This document shows, piece after piece, positions 17,693 through 26,671 of a stretch of DNA of 64,000 nt. The DNA is taken from positions 62,001-126,000 of the forward strand of contig NZ_JAFFSU010000003.1 of the NCBI RefSeq assembly GCF_017948455.1, written 5' to 3'. Every line of letters starts with the position of its first letter. The stretch's first letter is position 1. The translations under genes were made by a program, and so were the position numbers. Source of the stretch: Streptomyces sp. GESEQ-4. GTDB lineage: Bacteria > Actinomycetota > Actinomycetes > Streptomycetales > Streptomycetaceae. The notes below the pieces were generated by a model. It saw nothing but the letters and a program-made list of their open reading frames with translations. It ran no database searches and was not told the DNA's origin.

Positions 17693-19912
17693 ATGAGTCC
17701 GAGCCGCACGCTGTCCACCCGCCGCCCCACGATCGTCGCCGCGCTGTGCGCCGCAGCCGTCGCCCTGACCGGCCTGGCCGCCACCCCGCCCGCCGCCGCC
17801 CGGCCCACCGAGGTCCCGACAGCCACCGCGGCCCTCCCGTACCAGGACCCGTCCTTGCCGGTGCCCGAGCGGGTCGACGACCTGCTCTCCCGGATGACGC
17901 TCGACGACAAGCTCGGGCAGATGACGCAGATCGAGAAGGACGCGCTCGTCCCGCAGTCCGACCTGGCCACCTATCGGATCGGCTCGGTGCTCTCCGGCGG
18001 CGACTCGACGGTCAGCCCCAACAACGCCCAGACCTGGGCCGACACCTACGACTCCCTCCAGCGCGCCGCCCTCGGCACCCCGCTCGGCATCCCGATGATC
18101 TACGGCATCGACGCGGTGCACGGCCACAACGCGGTGCGCGGTGCCACGCTCTTCCCGCACAACATCGGCCTCGGCGCCACCCGCGACCCGGCGCTGGTCC
18201 AGCGCGTCGGACGCGCGGTCGCCGAGGAGGTAGCCGGCACCGGCATCGACTGGTCGTTCGCGCCCTGTCTGTGCGTGGCCCGCAACGACCGGTGGGGCCG
18301 CACCTACGAGTCGTTCGGGGAGAAGCCCGAACTGGCCACGTCCATGGCGACGTTCGTCACCGGCATGCAGGGCGCGAGCCCGGGCGGCGACCCGGCCTCG
18401 GTGCTCGCCACCGCCAAGCACTACCTCGGCGACGGCGGCACCACAGGGGGCGTCGACCAGGGCAACACGGAGCTGTCCGAGGCCGAGCTGCGCGCGATCC
18501 ACCTGCCGCCCTTCCAGGAGGCGGTACGGCGGGGCGTGGGCTCGGTGATGCTCTCGTACAGCAGCTGGAACGGTGTGAAATCGCACGCCCACAAGTACCT
18601 GGTCACCGACGTGCTCAAGGGCGAGCTGGGCTTCTCCGGCTTCGTCGTCTCCGACTGGGCCGCGGTCGACCAGCTCGACGGGCAGAGCGGCTTCACCGGC
18701 GCCGAGATCAGCACGGCCGTCAACGCCGGCGTCGACATGGTGATGGTGCCGCACGACTACAAGAAGTTCCTCGGCCTGCTGCGCGGCGAGGTGACCGCCG
18801 GGCGGATCGCCCAGGAGCGGATCGACGACGCCAACCGCCGCATCCTCACCAAGAAGTTCCAACTAGGCCTGTTCGAACGGCCGTTGACCGACCGCTCGTA
18901 CACCTCGTCGGTGGGATCCGCCGAACACCGGGCGCTCGCCCGGCAGGCGGTACGGCAGTCGCAGGTGCTGCTGAAGAACGACGGCGGCGTGCTGCCGCTG
19001 GCCAAGAACGCCAAGCTGTTCGTCGCCGGCAAGTCCGCCGACGACATCGGCAACCAGAGTGGCGGCTGGACCCTGGGCTGGCAGGGCCGCAGCGGGCCGG
19101 TCACCGAGGGCACCACCATCCTCCAGGGCCTGCGCACCGCCGCGACCGACCCGTCCCGGATCACGTACGACCGCTACGGCAACGGCATCGACGGCAGCTA
19201 CACGGCCGCCGTGGCGGTCGTCGGGGAGACGCCGTACGCCGAGATGCACGGCGACCGGCCCGGGAGCATGGGGCTCGACCAGGAGGACCTCCAGACCCTT
19301 GCCCGACTGAAGGCGAGCGGGGTGCCCGTCGTGGTGGTCCTGGTCTCCGGGCGGCCGCTCGACGTCGCCGCCCAACTGCCTGACTGGAAGGCCCTGTTGG
19401 CCGCCTGGCTGCCCGGCACCGAGGGCAACGGCGTGTCGGACGTGCTCTTCGGCGACCACGCCCCCACCGGCAAGCTCCCCATGACGTGGATGCGCGGCGC
19501 GTCCCAGCAGCCCATCAACGACGGCGACGGCAAGAGTCCGCTCTTCCCGTACGGGCACGGGCTGACGTACGGCACGAACCCCGACCCGGACCCGGATCCG
19601 GACCCCGAGCCCGAACCCAAGGCCTGCACCGCCCAGTTCAAGGTCGCCTCGTCCTGGTCCGGCGGCTACCAGGGCGAGATGACCGTCAAGAACAGCGGCA
19701 CCGGCCCGCTCACCGGCTGGTCCGTCGCCTGGGACCTGAACGGCTCCACCGTCACCAGCCTCTGGAACGGCTCCCAGACCGTGGCCCAGGGCCGCGCGAC
19801 CGTCCGCAACGCCGCCCACAACGGCGCCCTGTCACCCGGCGCCACCACCTCGTTCGGCTTCACCGCCAACGGCGGCGCGGGCACGCCCGCTCCGCAGTGC
19901 ACCGGCTCCTGA
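17693..19912 (+). CDS. GH3 beta-glucosidase with CBM2
   Basis: 739-aa secreted glycoside hydrolase family 3 enzyme. Signal peptide residues 1-37 are followed by the TIM-barrel domain (MTLDDKLGQMTQIEKD, YGIDAVHGHNAV, AKHYLGDGGTTGG). The nucleophile Asp is in GFVVSDWAAVDQ (about residue 320). The second alpha/beta domain (VLLKNDGGVLPL, GTEGNGVSDVLFG) follows. A PDPDPDPEPEP linker near 635 leads to a C-terminal CBM2 (ACTAQFKVASSWSGGYQG). A cellulose-binding module on a GH3 is unusual, as most beta-glucosidases lack one. It suggests an exo-glucanase or a glucosidase held at the fibre surface. The ATG at 17693 has GAAAGG upstream. It lies between the GH12 and GH6 genes. Confidence 0.92.
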   Translation: MSPSRTLSTRRPTIVAALCAAAVALTGLAATPPAAARPTEVPTATAALPYQDPSLPVPERVDDLLSRMTLDDKLGQMTQIEKDALVPQSDLATYRIGSVLSGGDSTVSPNNAQTWADTYDSLQRAALGTPLGIPMIYGIDAVHGHNAVRGATLFPHNIGLGATRDPALVQRVGRAVAEEVAGTGIDWSFAPCLCVARNDRWGRTYESFGEKPELATSMATFVTGMQGASPGGDPASVLATAKHYLGDGGTTGGVDQGNTELSEAELRAIHLPPFQEAVRRGVGSVMLSYSSWNGVKSHAHKYLVTDVLKGELGFSGFVVSDWAAVDQLDGQSGFTGAEISTAVNAGVDMVMVPHDYKKFLGLLRGEVTAGRIAQERIDDANRRILTKKFQLGLFERPLTDRSYTSSVGSAEHRALARQAVRQSQVLLKNDGGVLPLAKNAKLFVAGKSADDIGNQSGGWTLGWQGRSGPVTEGTTILQGLRTAATDPSRITYDRYGNGIDGSYTAAVAVVGETPYAEMHGDRPGSMGLDQEDLQTLARLKASGVPVVVVLVSGRPLDVAAQLPDWKALLAAWLPGTEGNGVSDVLFGDHAPTGKLPMTWMRGASQQPINDGDGKSPLFPYGHGLTYGTNPDPDPDPDPEPEPKACTAQFKVASSWSGGYQGEMTVKNSGTGPLTGWSVAWDLNGSTVTSLWNGSQTVAQGRATVRNAAHNGALSPGATTSFGFTANGGAGTPAPQCTGS

Positions 19913-19954
19913 CGTACGACCGGCACATCCGCACGTACCACCGAGGAGGGCACG

Positions 19955-22168
19955 ATGACCAACCCGACCAGAGCCGACGGCGCCTCGCTGCCGCGCACGC
20001 GCCGACGACGGTCGGCGGCCCTGGCCACCGCCCTGGCCACCCTGATGCTCGGGGTGGCCGGCCAGATCGCGGGACAGCCCGCGGCAGCGGCGGAAGCACA
20101 CGTCGACAACCCCTTCGCGGGGGCGACCTTCTACCTGAACCCCGACTACGCGGAGCACGTCGACACCTCCATCGCGCAGACGTCCGACGCCACGCTCAAG
20201 GCGAAGATGGAGAAGATCAAGAGCTATCCGACCGCCGTCTGGCTGGACCGGATCGCGGCCATCCACGGCGGCGAGGCCAACGCGGGACGCAAGAGCCTGG
20301 CCGACCACCTCGACCTGGCGCTCGCCCAGAAGAAGCCCGGACAGCCGATCACCGCGACCTTCGTGGTGTACGACCTGCCCGGCCGGGACTGCGCCGCCCT
20401 CGCCTCCAGCGGCGAACTCCCGCTCACCCAGGCGGGTCTGGACCGCTACAAGAGCGAGTACATCGACGTCATCGCGAGCGTCTTCAAGAACCCCAAGTAC
20501 CAGGACATCCGCATCACCACCGTCGTCGAGCCCGACAGCCTGCCCAACCTGGTCACCAACGCCTCCGACCCCGAATGCGCCCAGGCCAAGAGCAGTGGCG
20601 TGTACGTCAACGGCATCCAGTACGCCCTGGACAAGCTGCACGCCATCCCGAACGTGTACACGTACCTGGACTACGCGCACTCCGGCTGGCTCGGCTGGGA
20701 CAACAACCTCACCCAGACCGTGCAGCAGTACACCGAGGTGGCCAGGGGCACCGCGGCCGGGCTGAACAGCGTCGACGGGCTGATCACCAACGTCGCCAAC
20801 TACACGCCGCTGGAGGAGCCGTTCCTCACCGACCCGAACAAGACCGTCGGTGGCAACATGGTCAGGTCGGGCAAGTACTACGAGTGGAACCCGAACTTCG
20901 ACGAGTCGGACTTCACCAAGAACGTTCACCGGGCGCTGGTCTCGGCGGGCTGGCCCGCCTCCACCGGCATGGTGGTCGACACCTCCCGCAACGGCTGGGG
21001 CGGCTCGGGCCGGCCCACCGCCGAGAGCACCAGCACCACCCTCGACACCTACGTGACCGAGTCCAAGGTCGACCGCCGCACCCACCGCGGACTGTGGTGC
21101 AACGCGAGCGGAGCCGGGATCGGACAGCCGCCGCAGGCCGCGCCCTCCGGCCACCCCGACTCGCACCTCGACGCCTTCCTGTGGGTCAAGCCGCCGGGGG
21201 AGTCCGACGGGGCCAGTGAGGACATCCCCAACGAGGAGGGCAAGCGCGCGGACCCGATGTGCGACCCGGACTACACCGCGCCGAACGCCGGCGGCAACAA
21301 GACCGGGGCGCTGCCCGACGCACCGCTCGCCGGTCACTGGTTCCACAACCAGTTCTCCATGCTGGTGCGCAACGCGTACCCGGCCGTTCCCACGGGCGGC
21401 ACCGGCCCGGGCGACACCACGGCCCCGACCGCGCCGACCGGGCTGCGCGCCACGGCGAAGACCGCGAGCAGCGTCTCCCTGGCCTGGACCGCGGCCACCG
21501 ACGACGTGGGCGTGACCGGGTACGACGTGTACCGCGACGGCACCCGGGTCGGCTCGGCGCCGGCCGCCGGCACCGCCTTCACGGACAGCGGACTGAGCGC
21601 CGCGACGGCCTACAGCTACACCGTCCGCGCCCGGGACGCCGCCGGGAACGTCTCCGCCGCCTCCACCGCGCTGAGCGTCACCACCGAGACGGGCGGCGGC
21701 GGCCCCGACCCCACGGGCGGTCTCAAGGTCGCCTACAAGAACAACGACTCCTCGGCCACCGACAACGCCATCCGTCCCGGCCTCAGGATCACCAACACCG
21801 GCAGCGCCGCCCTCGACCTGACCGGGGTGACCGCCCGCTACTACTTCACCCGGGACGGCGGCTCGCCCACCGTCAGCGCCTGGTGCGACTACGCCGCGGT
21901 CGGCTGCTCCAACGTCAAGCTGCGGGTCGTCCCGCTGAGTACGCCGGTGGCGGGCGCCGACGCCTACCTGGAGGTCGGCTTCTCGGCGGGCTCGCTGGCC
22001 GCCGGCCGGGACACCGGTGACATCCAGCTCCGGATGGCCAAGTCCGACTGGTCCGCGTTCAACGAGGCCGACGACCACAGCCGCACCACCGCCACGTCGT
22101 ACAGCGACGCCCCGGCGATGCCCGGCTACCTCGGCACCACCCTGGCCTGGGGCGCGCCGCCCGCCTGA
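19955..22168 (+). CDS. GH6 cellobiohydrolase with FN3 and CBM3
   Basis: 737-aa secreted 1,4-beta-cellobiohydrolase. A basic signal peptide (residues 1-46) precedes the GH6 catalytic domain (about 50-480). The domain contains VVYDLPGRDCAALAS, with the proton-donor Asp in the GRDC motif, and VVEPDSLPNLVTN. The very long insertions (RNGWGGSGRP, GQPPQAAPSG) form the tunnel of exo-acting Cel6B-like enzymes. A fibronectin type III domain follows (about 491-585; APTGLRATAKTASSVSLAW), then a CBM3 (LKVAYKNNDSSATDNAIRP at about 590). It releases cellobiose from the non-reducing end. The RBS is GAGGAGGG and the GH3 stop is 42 bases upstream, so the two are probably co-transcribed. Confidence 0.93.
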   Translation: MTNPTRADGASLPRTRRRRSAALATALATLMLGVAGQIAGQPAAAAEAHVDNPFAGATFYLNPDYAEHVDTSIAQTSDATLKAKMEKIKSYPTAVWLDRIAAIHGGEANAGRKSLADHLDLALAQKKPGQPITATFVVYDLPGRDCAALASSGELPLTQAGLDRYKSEYIDVIASVFKNPKYQDIRITTVVEPDSLPNLVTNASDPECAQAKSSGVYVNGIQYALDKLHAIPNVYTYLDYAHSGWLGWDNNLTQTVQQYTEVARGTAAGLNSVDGLITNVANYTPLEEPFLTDPNKTVGGNMVRSGKYYEWNPNFDESDFTKNVHRALVSAGWPASTGMVVDTSRNGWGGSGRPTAESTSTTLDTYVTESKVDRRTHRGLWCNASGAGIGQPPQAAPSGHPDSHLDAFLWVKPPGESDGASEDIPNEEGKRADPMCDPDYTAPNAGGNKTGALPDAPLAGHWFHNQFSMLVRNAYPAVPTGGTGPGDTTAPTAPTGLRATAKTASSVSLAWTAATDDVGVTGYDVYRDGTRVGSAPAAGTAFTDSGLSAATAYSYTVRARDAAGNVSAASTALSVTTETGGGGPDPTGGLKVAYKNNDSSATDNAIRPGLRITNTGSAALDLTGVTARYYFTRDGGSPTVSAWCDYAAVGCSNVKLRVVPLSTPVAGADAYLEVGFSAGSLAAGRDTGDIQLRMAKSDWSAFNEADDHSRTTATSYSDAPAMPGYLGTTLAWGAPPA

Positions 22169-22192
22169 TCCGCGTGCCTCCCCACACTCCCT

Positions 22193-22227
22193 CGCCCGCC
22201 CGGAGCGACTTCTTCCCCGGGCGGGCG
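22193..22227 (+). terminator. Hairpin between GH6 and AA10 genes
   Basis: CGCCCGCCCGG at 22193-22203 pairs perfectly with 22217-22227, an 11-bp stem with a 13-base loop, just after the GH6 stop. It is a partial terminator or mRNA-stabilising structure inside the cluster. Confidence 0.6.
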
Positions 22228-22270
22228 GGGGCTCCACAGCGGACGGCTACGACGAACGACAGGAGGCACC

Positions 22271-23359
22271 ATGGTTCGACGCAGAAACCGGCTTCTCTCC
22301 TGGGCGGCGGTGTTGGCCACCCTGCTCAGCGGGCTCGGCCTGGCCTTGCTCGGCCAGGGCAGCGCGCAGGCGCACGGCGTGGCGATGATGCCCGGATCGC
22401 GGACCTATCTCTGCTATCTGGACGCCAAGACCGGCACCGGCGCACTGGACCCGACGAACCCGGCGTGCAAGGCCGCGCTCGCCGAGAGCGGAGCAACGGC
22501 GCTGTACAACTGGTTCGCCGTGCTCGACTCCAACGCGGGTGGGCGCGGCCCCGGCTATGTACCGGACGGCAAGCTGTGCAGCGCCGGTGACCGCTCCCCG
22601 TACAACTTCACCGGCTACAACGCCACCCGCGCCGACTGGCCCCGCACGCATCTGACCTCCGGGAAGAGCATGCGCGTCCGGTACAGCAACTGGGCGGCGC
22701 ACCCGGGCGACTTCCGGGTCTACCTGTCCAAGCCCGGTTACTCGCCCACCACCGCGCTGGGCTGGGACGACCTGGAGCTCATCCAGACCGTCACCAACCC
22801 GTCCCAGTCGGGCTCGCCGGGGAGCGAGTCCGGGCACTACTTCTGGGACCTGAACCTGCCCTCGGGCCGCTCGGGTGACGCGGTGCTGTTCATCCAGTGG
22901 GTGCGGTCGGACAGCCAGGAGAACTTCTTCTCCTGCTCCGACATCGTCTTCGACGGCGGCAACGGCGAGGTGACGGGCATCCGTGACCCGGGCGGCAACC
23001 CCACCCCGACGCCCACGCCGACTCCCACCCCGACCCCGACCGAACCGCATACCGGCTGTATGGCCGTGTACTCGGTGACGAACTCCTGGAACGGCGGCTT
23101 CCAGGGTTCCGTCGAGGTCATGAACCACAACACGGCAGCGCAGAACGGCTGGGCCGTGCGCTGGCAGCCGGGCCCCGGCACCCGGATCAGCAGTGTCTGG
23201 AACGGTGCGCTCAGTACCGGATCCGACGGCACGGTCACGGTCAGGAACATGGACTACAACCGGACCGTCGCCCCGGACGGCAGCGTCACCTTCGGCTTCA
23301 CCGCCACGTCCACGGGCAACGACCTGCCGGTCGGCTCGATCGGCTGCGTCACCCCGTAA
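22271..23359 (+). CDS. AA10 lytic polysaccharide monooxygenase with CBM2 (CelS2-like)
   Basis: 362-aa copper-dependent lytic polysaccharide monooxygenase. Signal peptide residues 1-34 end AQA, so the mature enzyme begins with His35, the N-terminal copper-binding His (HGVAMMPGSRTYLC). The AA10 domain continues with WFAVLDSNAGGRG, NWAAHPGDFRVYL (second copper His) and WVRSDSQENFFSCSD. A PTPTPTPTPTPT linker leads to a CBM2 (CMAVYSVTNSWNGGFQGS). It is strikingly like Streptomyces coelicolor CelS2 (LPMO10C), a C1-oxidising cellulose-active enzyme; this is recognised from memory, not aligned. It would cut crystalline cellulose and create ends for the GH6 and GH12 enzymes. The RBS AGGAGG precedes the ATG. 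Confidence 0.94.
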   Translation: MVRRRNRLLSWAAVLATLLSGLGLALLGQGSAQAHGVAMMPGSRTYLCYLDAKTGTGALDPTNPACKAALAESGATALYNWFAVLDSNAGGRGPGYVPDGKLCSAGDRSPYNFTGYNATRADWPRTHLTSGKSMRVRYSNWAAHPGDFRVYLSKPGYSPTTALGWDDLELIQTVTNPSQSGSPGSESGHYFWDLNLPSGRSGDAVLFIQWVRSDSQENFFSCSDIVFDGGNGEVTGIRDPGGNPTPTPTPTPTPTPTEPHTGCMAVYSVTNSWNGGFQGSVEVMNHNTAAQNGWAVRWQPGPGTRISSVWNGALSTGSDGTVTVRNMDYNRTVAPDGSVTFGFTATSTGNDLPVGSIGCVTP

Positions 23360-23374
23360 CGGGCCCTCGTGTCC

Positions 23375-23415
23375 CGGCAGCGCCGGCTCCCGTACCGCGG
23401 GGGCCGGCGCTGCCG
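23375..23415. terminator. 13-bp bidirectional terminator hairpin
   Basis: CGGCAGCGCCGGC at 23375-23387 pairs exactly with 23403-23415, with a 15-base loop. It lies between the convergent AA10 gene and the next leftward gene and closes the cellulase locus. Confidence 0.8.
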
Positions 23416-23417
23416 TG

Positions 23418-24101
23418 TCAGCCCGCGGGGGAGTCGAGCGCGTCGGCGTGGCCGTTGACCGGCTGCGGGGTGCCCGTGAGGTCGAGGACGAAGAGCGGGA
23501 CGCCCAGGTCGTCGGCGCGGGTGCGGGCGTCCGTGGCGTAACCGGCGAGGGAGAAGTAGACGCAGCCGGCGGACTCCGTCATAGCCGTCAGCCACAGGCA
23601 CTCCACGTCCCGCAGTGAGGCCGGGCGTACGGTCGGATCGACCTGGGCCAGCAGGCCGCGGGCGGCGAGGCCGATGCCGGACGGGGGCCGCTGGTCCGCG
23701 CGGCGGATGTCCTGGTAGCCGAGCCAGCGCAGATACAGGGCCGCGGCGGTGACCGCGTCGCGGGCCGTGCGGATGGTCACCGGGGTGAAAGCGCGGCGGG
23801 GGACGGGCGGCGCGGGCTCGGCCGGCGTTCCCTCGGCATCCGTCCGCGCCACCGGGACCCGCAGCAGCGTCCCGCAGGGACAGCCCAGCTCCGGACGCGG
23901 CCACTGGTCGCTGCGGCCGCACGCGGCGCAGCGCACGGTGACCCACTGCTCGTCCCAGACCTGGTGGGTGACGGCCGTCGCGGTCCCCGCCGGATCGAGC
24001 GGCGGGAGCACCGGCGCCCCGCACGCGCACGGATAGGACGGCGCCGAGTAGAGCTGCTCGCGCCGACAGGCGGGGCAGCGTACCGACACGCTCTCGGACA
24101 T
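23418..24101 (-). CDS. Hypothetical protein with zinc-ribbon Cys pairs and a possible nuclease-like domain
   Basis: 227-aa protein. The N-terminal half has several CxxC/CxCG pairs (RCPACRREQL, PCACGAPV, RCAACGRSDQW, GCPCGTLL), which would form two zinc ribbons. The C-terminal half (about 120-225; DAVTAAALYLRWLGYQDIRR, YFSLAGYATDARTRADDLG) has the pattern of restriction-endonuclease-like (Mrr/DUF2034) domains, in which a conserved alpha helix and an acidic or Lys pair follow. I cannot confirm catalytic residues. The ATG at 24101 has GGAG six bases upstream, better than the longer start at 24134. It is divergent from gcl. Similar genes beside gcl in other Streptomyces are annotated as hypothetical, from memory. 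Confidence 0.7.
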   Translation of the reverse strand: MSESVSVRCPACRREQLYSAPSYPCACGAPVLPPLDPAGTATAVTHQVWDEQWVTVRCAACGRSDQWPRPELGCPCGTLLRVPVARTDAEGTPAEPAPPVPRRAFTPVTIRTARDAVTAAALYLRWLGYQDIRRADQRPPSGIGLAARGLLAQVDPTVRPASLRDVECLWLTAMTESAGCVYFSLAGYATDARTRADDLGVPLFVLDLTGTPQPVNGHADALDSPAG

Positions 24102-24214
24102 GGCCCACTCCAGGACGAGATCACGACCGCACACCGGGACAGCGAGGCCATCGTCCTCCAGAAACGCCTGCTTGTCCGTCTCTTGACTGCCCTTCCCCGC
24201 CCCACCTACATTGA

Positions 24215-24264
24215 TTCCAGATAGTAGAAAACTAATTCCACTATACGGAATCCACTATACGGAA
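24215..24264 (+). promoter_or_regulatory. Three tandem 15-bp operator-like repeats upstream of gcl
   Basis: The copies are TTCCAGATAGTAGAA (24215-24229), TTCCACTATACGGAA (24236-24250) and ATCCACTATACGGAA (24250-24264). The first two start exactly 21 bases apart, two helix turns. The half-site pair TTCCR-N5-CGGAA is also present twice, 21 bases apart, before hyi (38859-38894). IclR-family AllR controls glyoxylate and allantoin genes in S. coelicolor and is my best guess for the binding protein. The regulator gene itself is not in this window. Confidence 0.65.
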
Positions 24265-24332
24265 ACTGAACGGAAGTACTCACCGCGGGGCGCGACGGGA
24301 GTGCGAACCGACAGCCGAAGCAGGAGTACTCC

Positions 24333-26117
<1,785 letters not shown>

Positions 26118-26263
26118 CTCGGCGGCGAAGGTCCGGCGTTCAAGTCGTGTTCGTCATGCTCCAGTTGCCGCCCCGAACGCCCGATCGACCGGGTGTGACG
26201 ATCTGAGCACTCGGTGTCGCCGAACCCTGCCCGCGCAGCACTCGCGTGTGGCAGGGTTCTTCC

Positions 26264-26659
26264 ATGGCAGGTGTGTTGGTGCCGACCCGGGTGGGCGGCG
26301 TCGAGGTGCTGGTGGAGACCGTGCCGGTGCCGGGCTCGGAGCGGACGTCGGGTCGCCTGGAAGAGGCGGGGCAACGGGTCGTCGAGGCGTTCGACCGGGC
26401 GCAGGAGACGATCACGGCGCTCGCCTCCCAACTGGCGGGCACCTTGGCCGCCATGGGGGAGCGGGCGGTGCGGCCCGACCACGTGGAGGTGCAGTTCGGG
26501 CTGTCGTTCACCGCACAGGGCGGCATCGTGGTGGCGGGTGTCGGCTCCCAGGCGTCCCTGCAGGTGACGCTGTCGTACGACCGACCCGGGACAGAGCCGT
26601 CGGCCAGCCCCTTACGGCCGGGGCCCGGTGCCTCCCCGCGACCGGAGCCGTCGGAATAG
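26264..26659 (+). CDS. Trypco1-like (CU044_2847 family) small protein
   Basis: 131-aa protein. The pattern RTSGRLEEAGQRVVEAFDRA, a helical segment (ETITALASQLAGTLAAM), then VRPDHVEVQFGLSFTAQGG and a terminal beta strand (ASLQVTLSYDR) fits the trypsin-co-occurring domain 1 family. These small proteins are encoded next to trypsin-type effectors in NTP-dependent conflict systems. A Pro/Ser/Arg-rich tail follows. The GTG at 26246 is an alternative start; I prefer the ATG at 26264, which gives the usual N-terminus. The stop is only 12 bases before the trypsin-STAND gene, so the two are co-translated. A role as a binding partner or regulator of the protease is inference. Confidence 0.72.
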   Translation: MAGVLVPTRVGGVEVLVETVPVPGSERTSGRLEEAGQRVVEAFDRAQETITALASQLAGTLAAMGERAVRPDHVEVQFGLSFTAQGGIVVAGVGSQASLQVTLSYDRPGTEPSASPLRPGPGASPRPEPSE

Positions 26660-26671
26660 GGCGCGGCAAGG

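Noticed and set aside
19832..22237. 801-aa antisense open frame across the GH6 gene
   Set aside because: Glycine/valine-rich, no family motif. It mirrors the real GH6 reading frame, with high GC third positions on the other strand.
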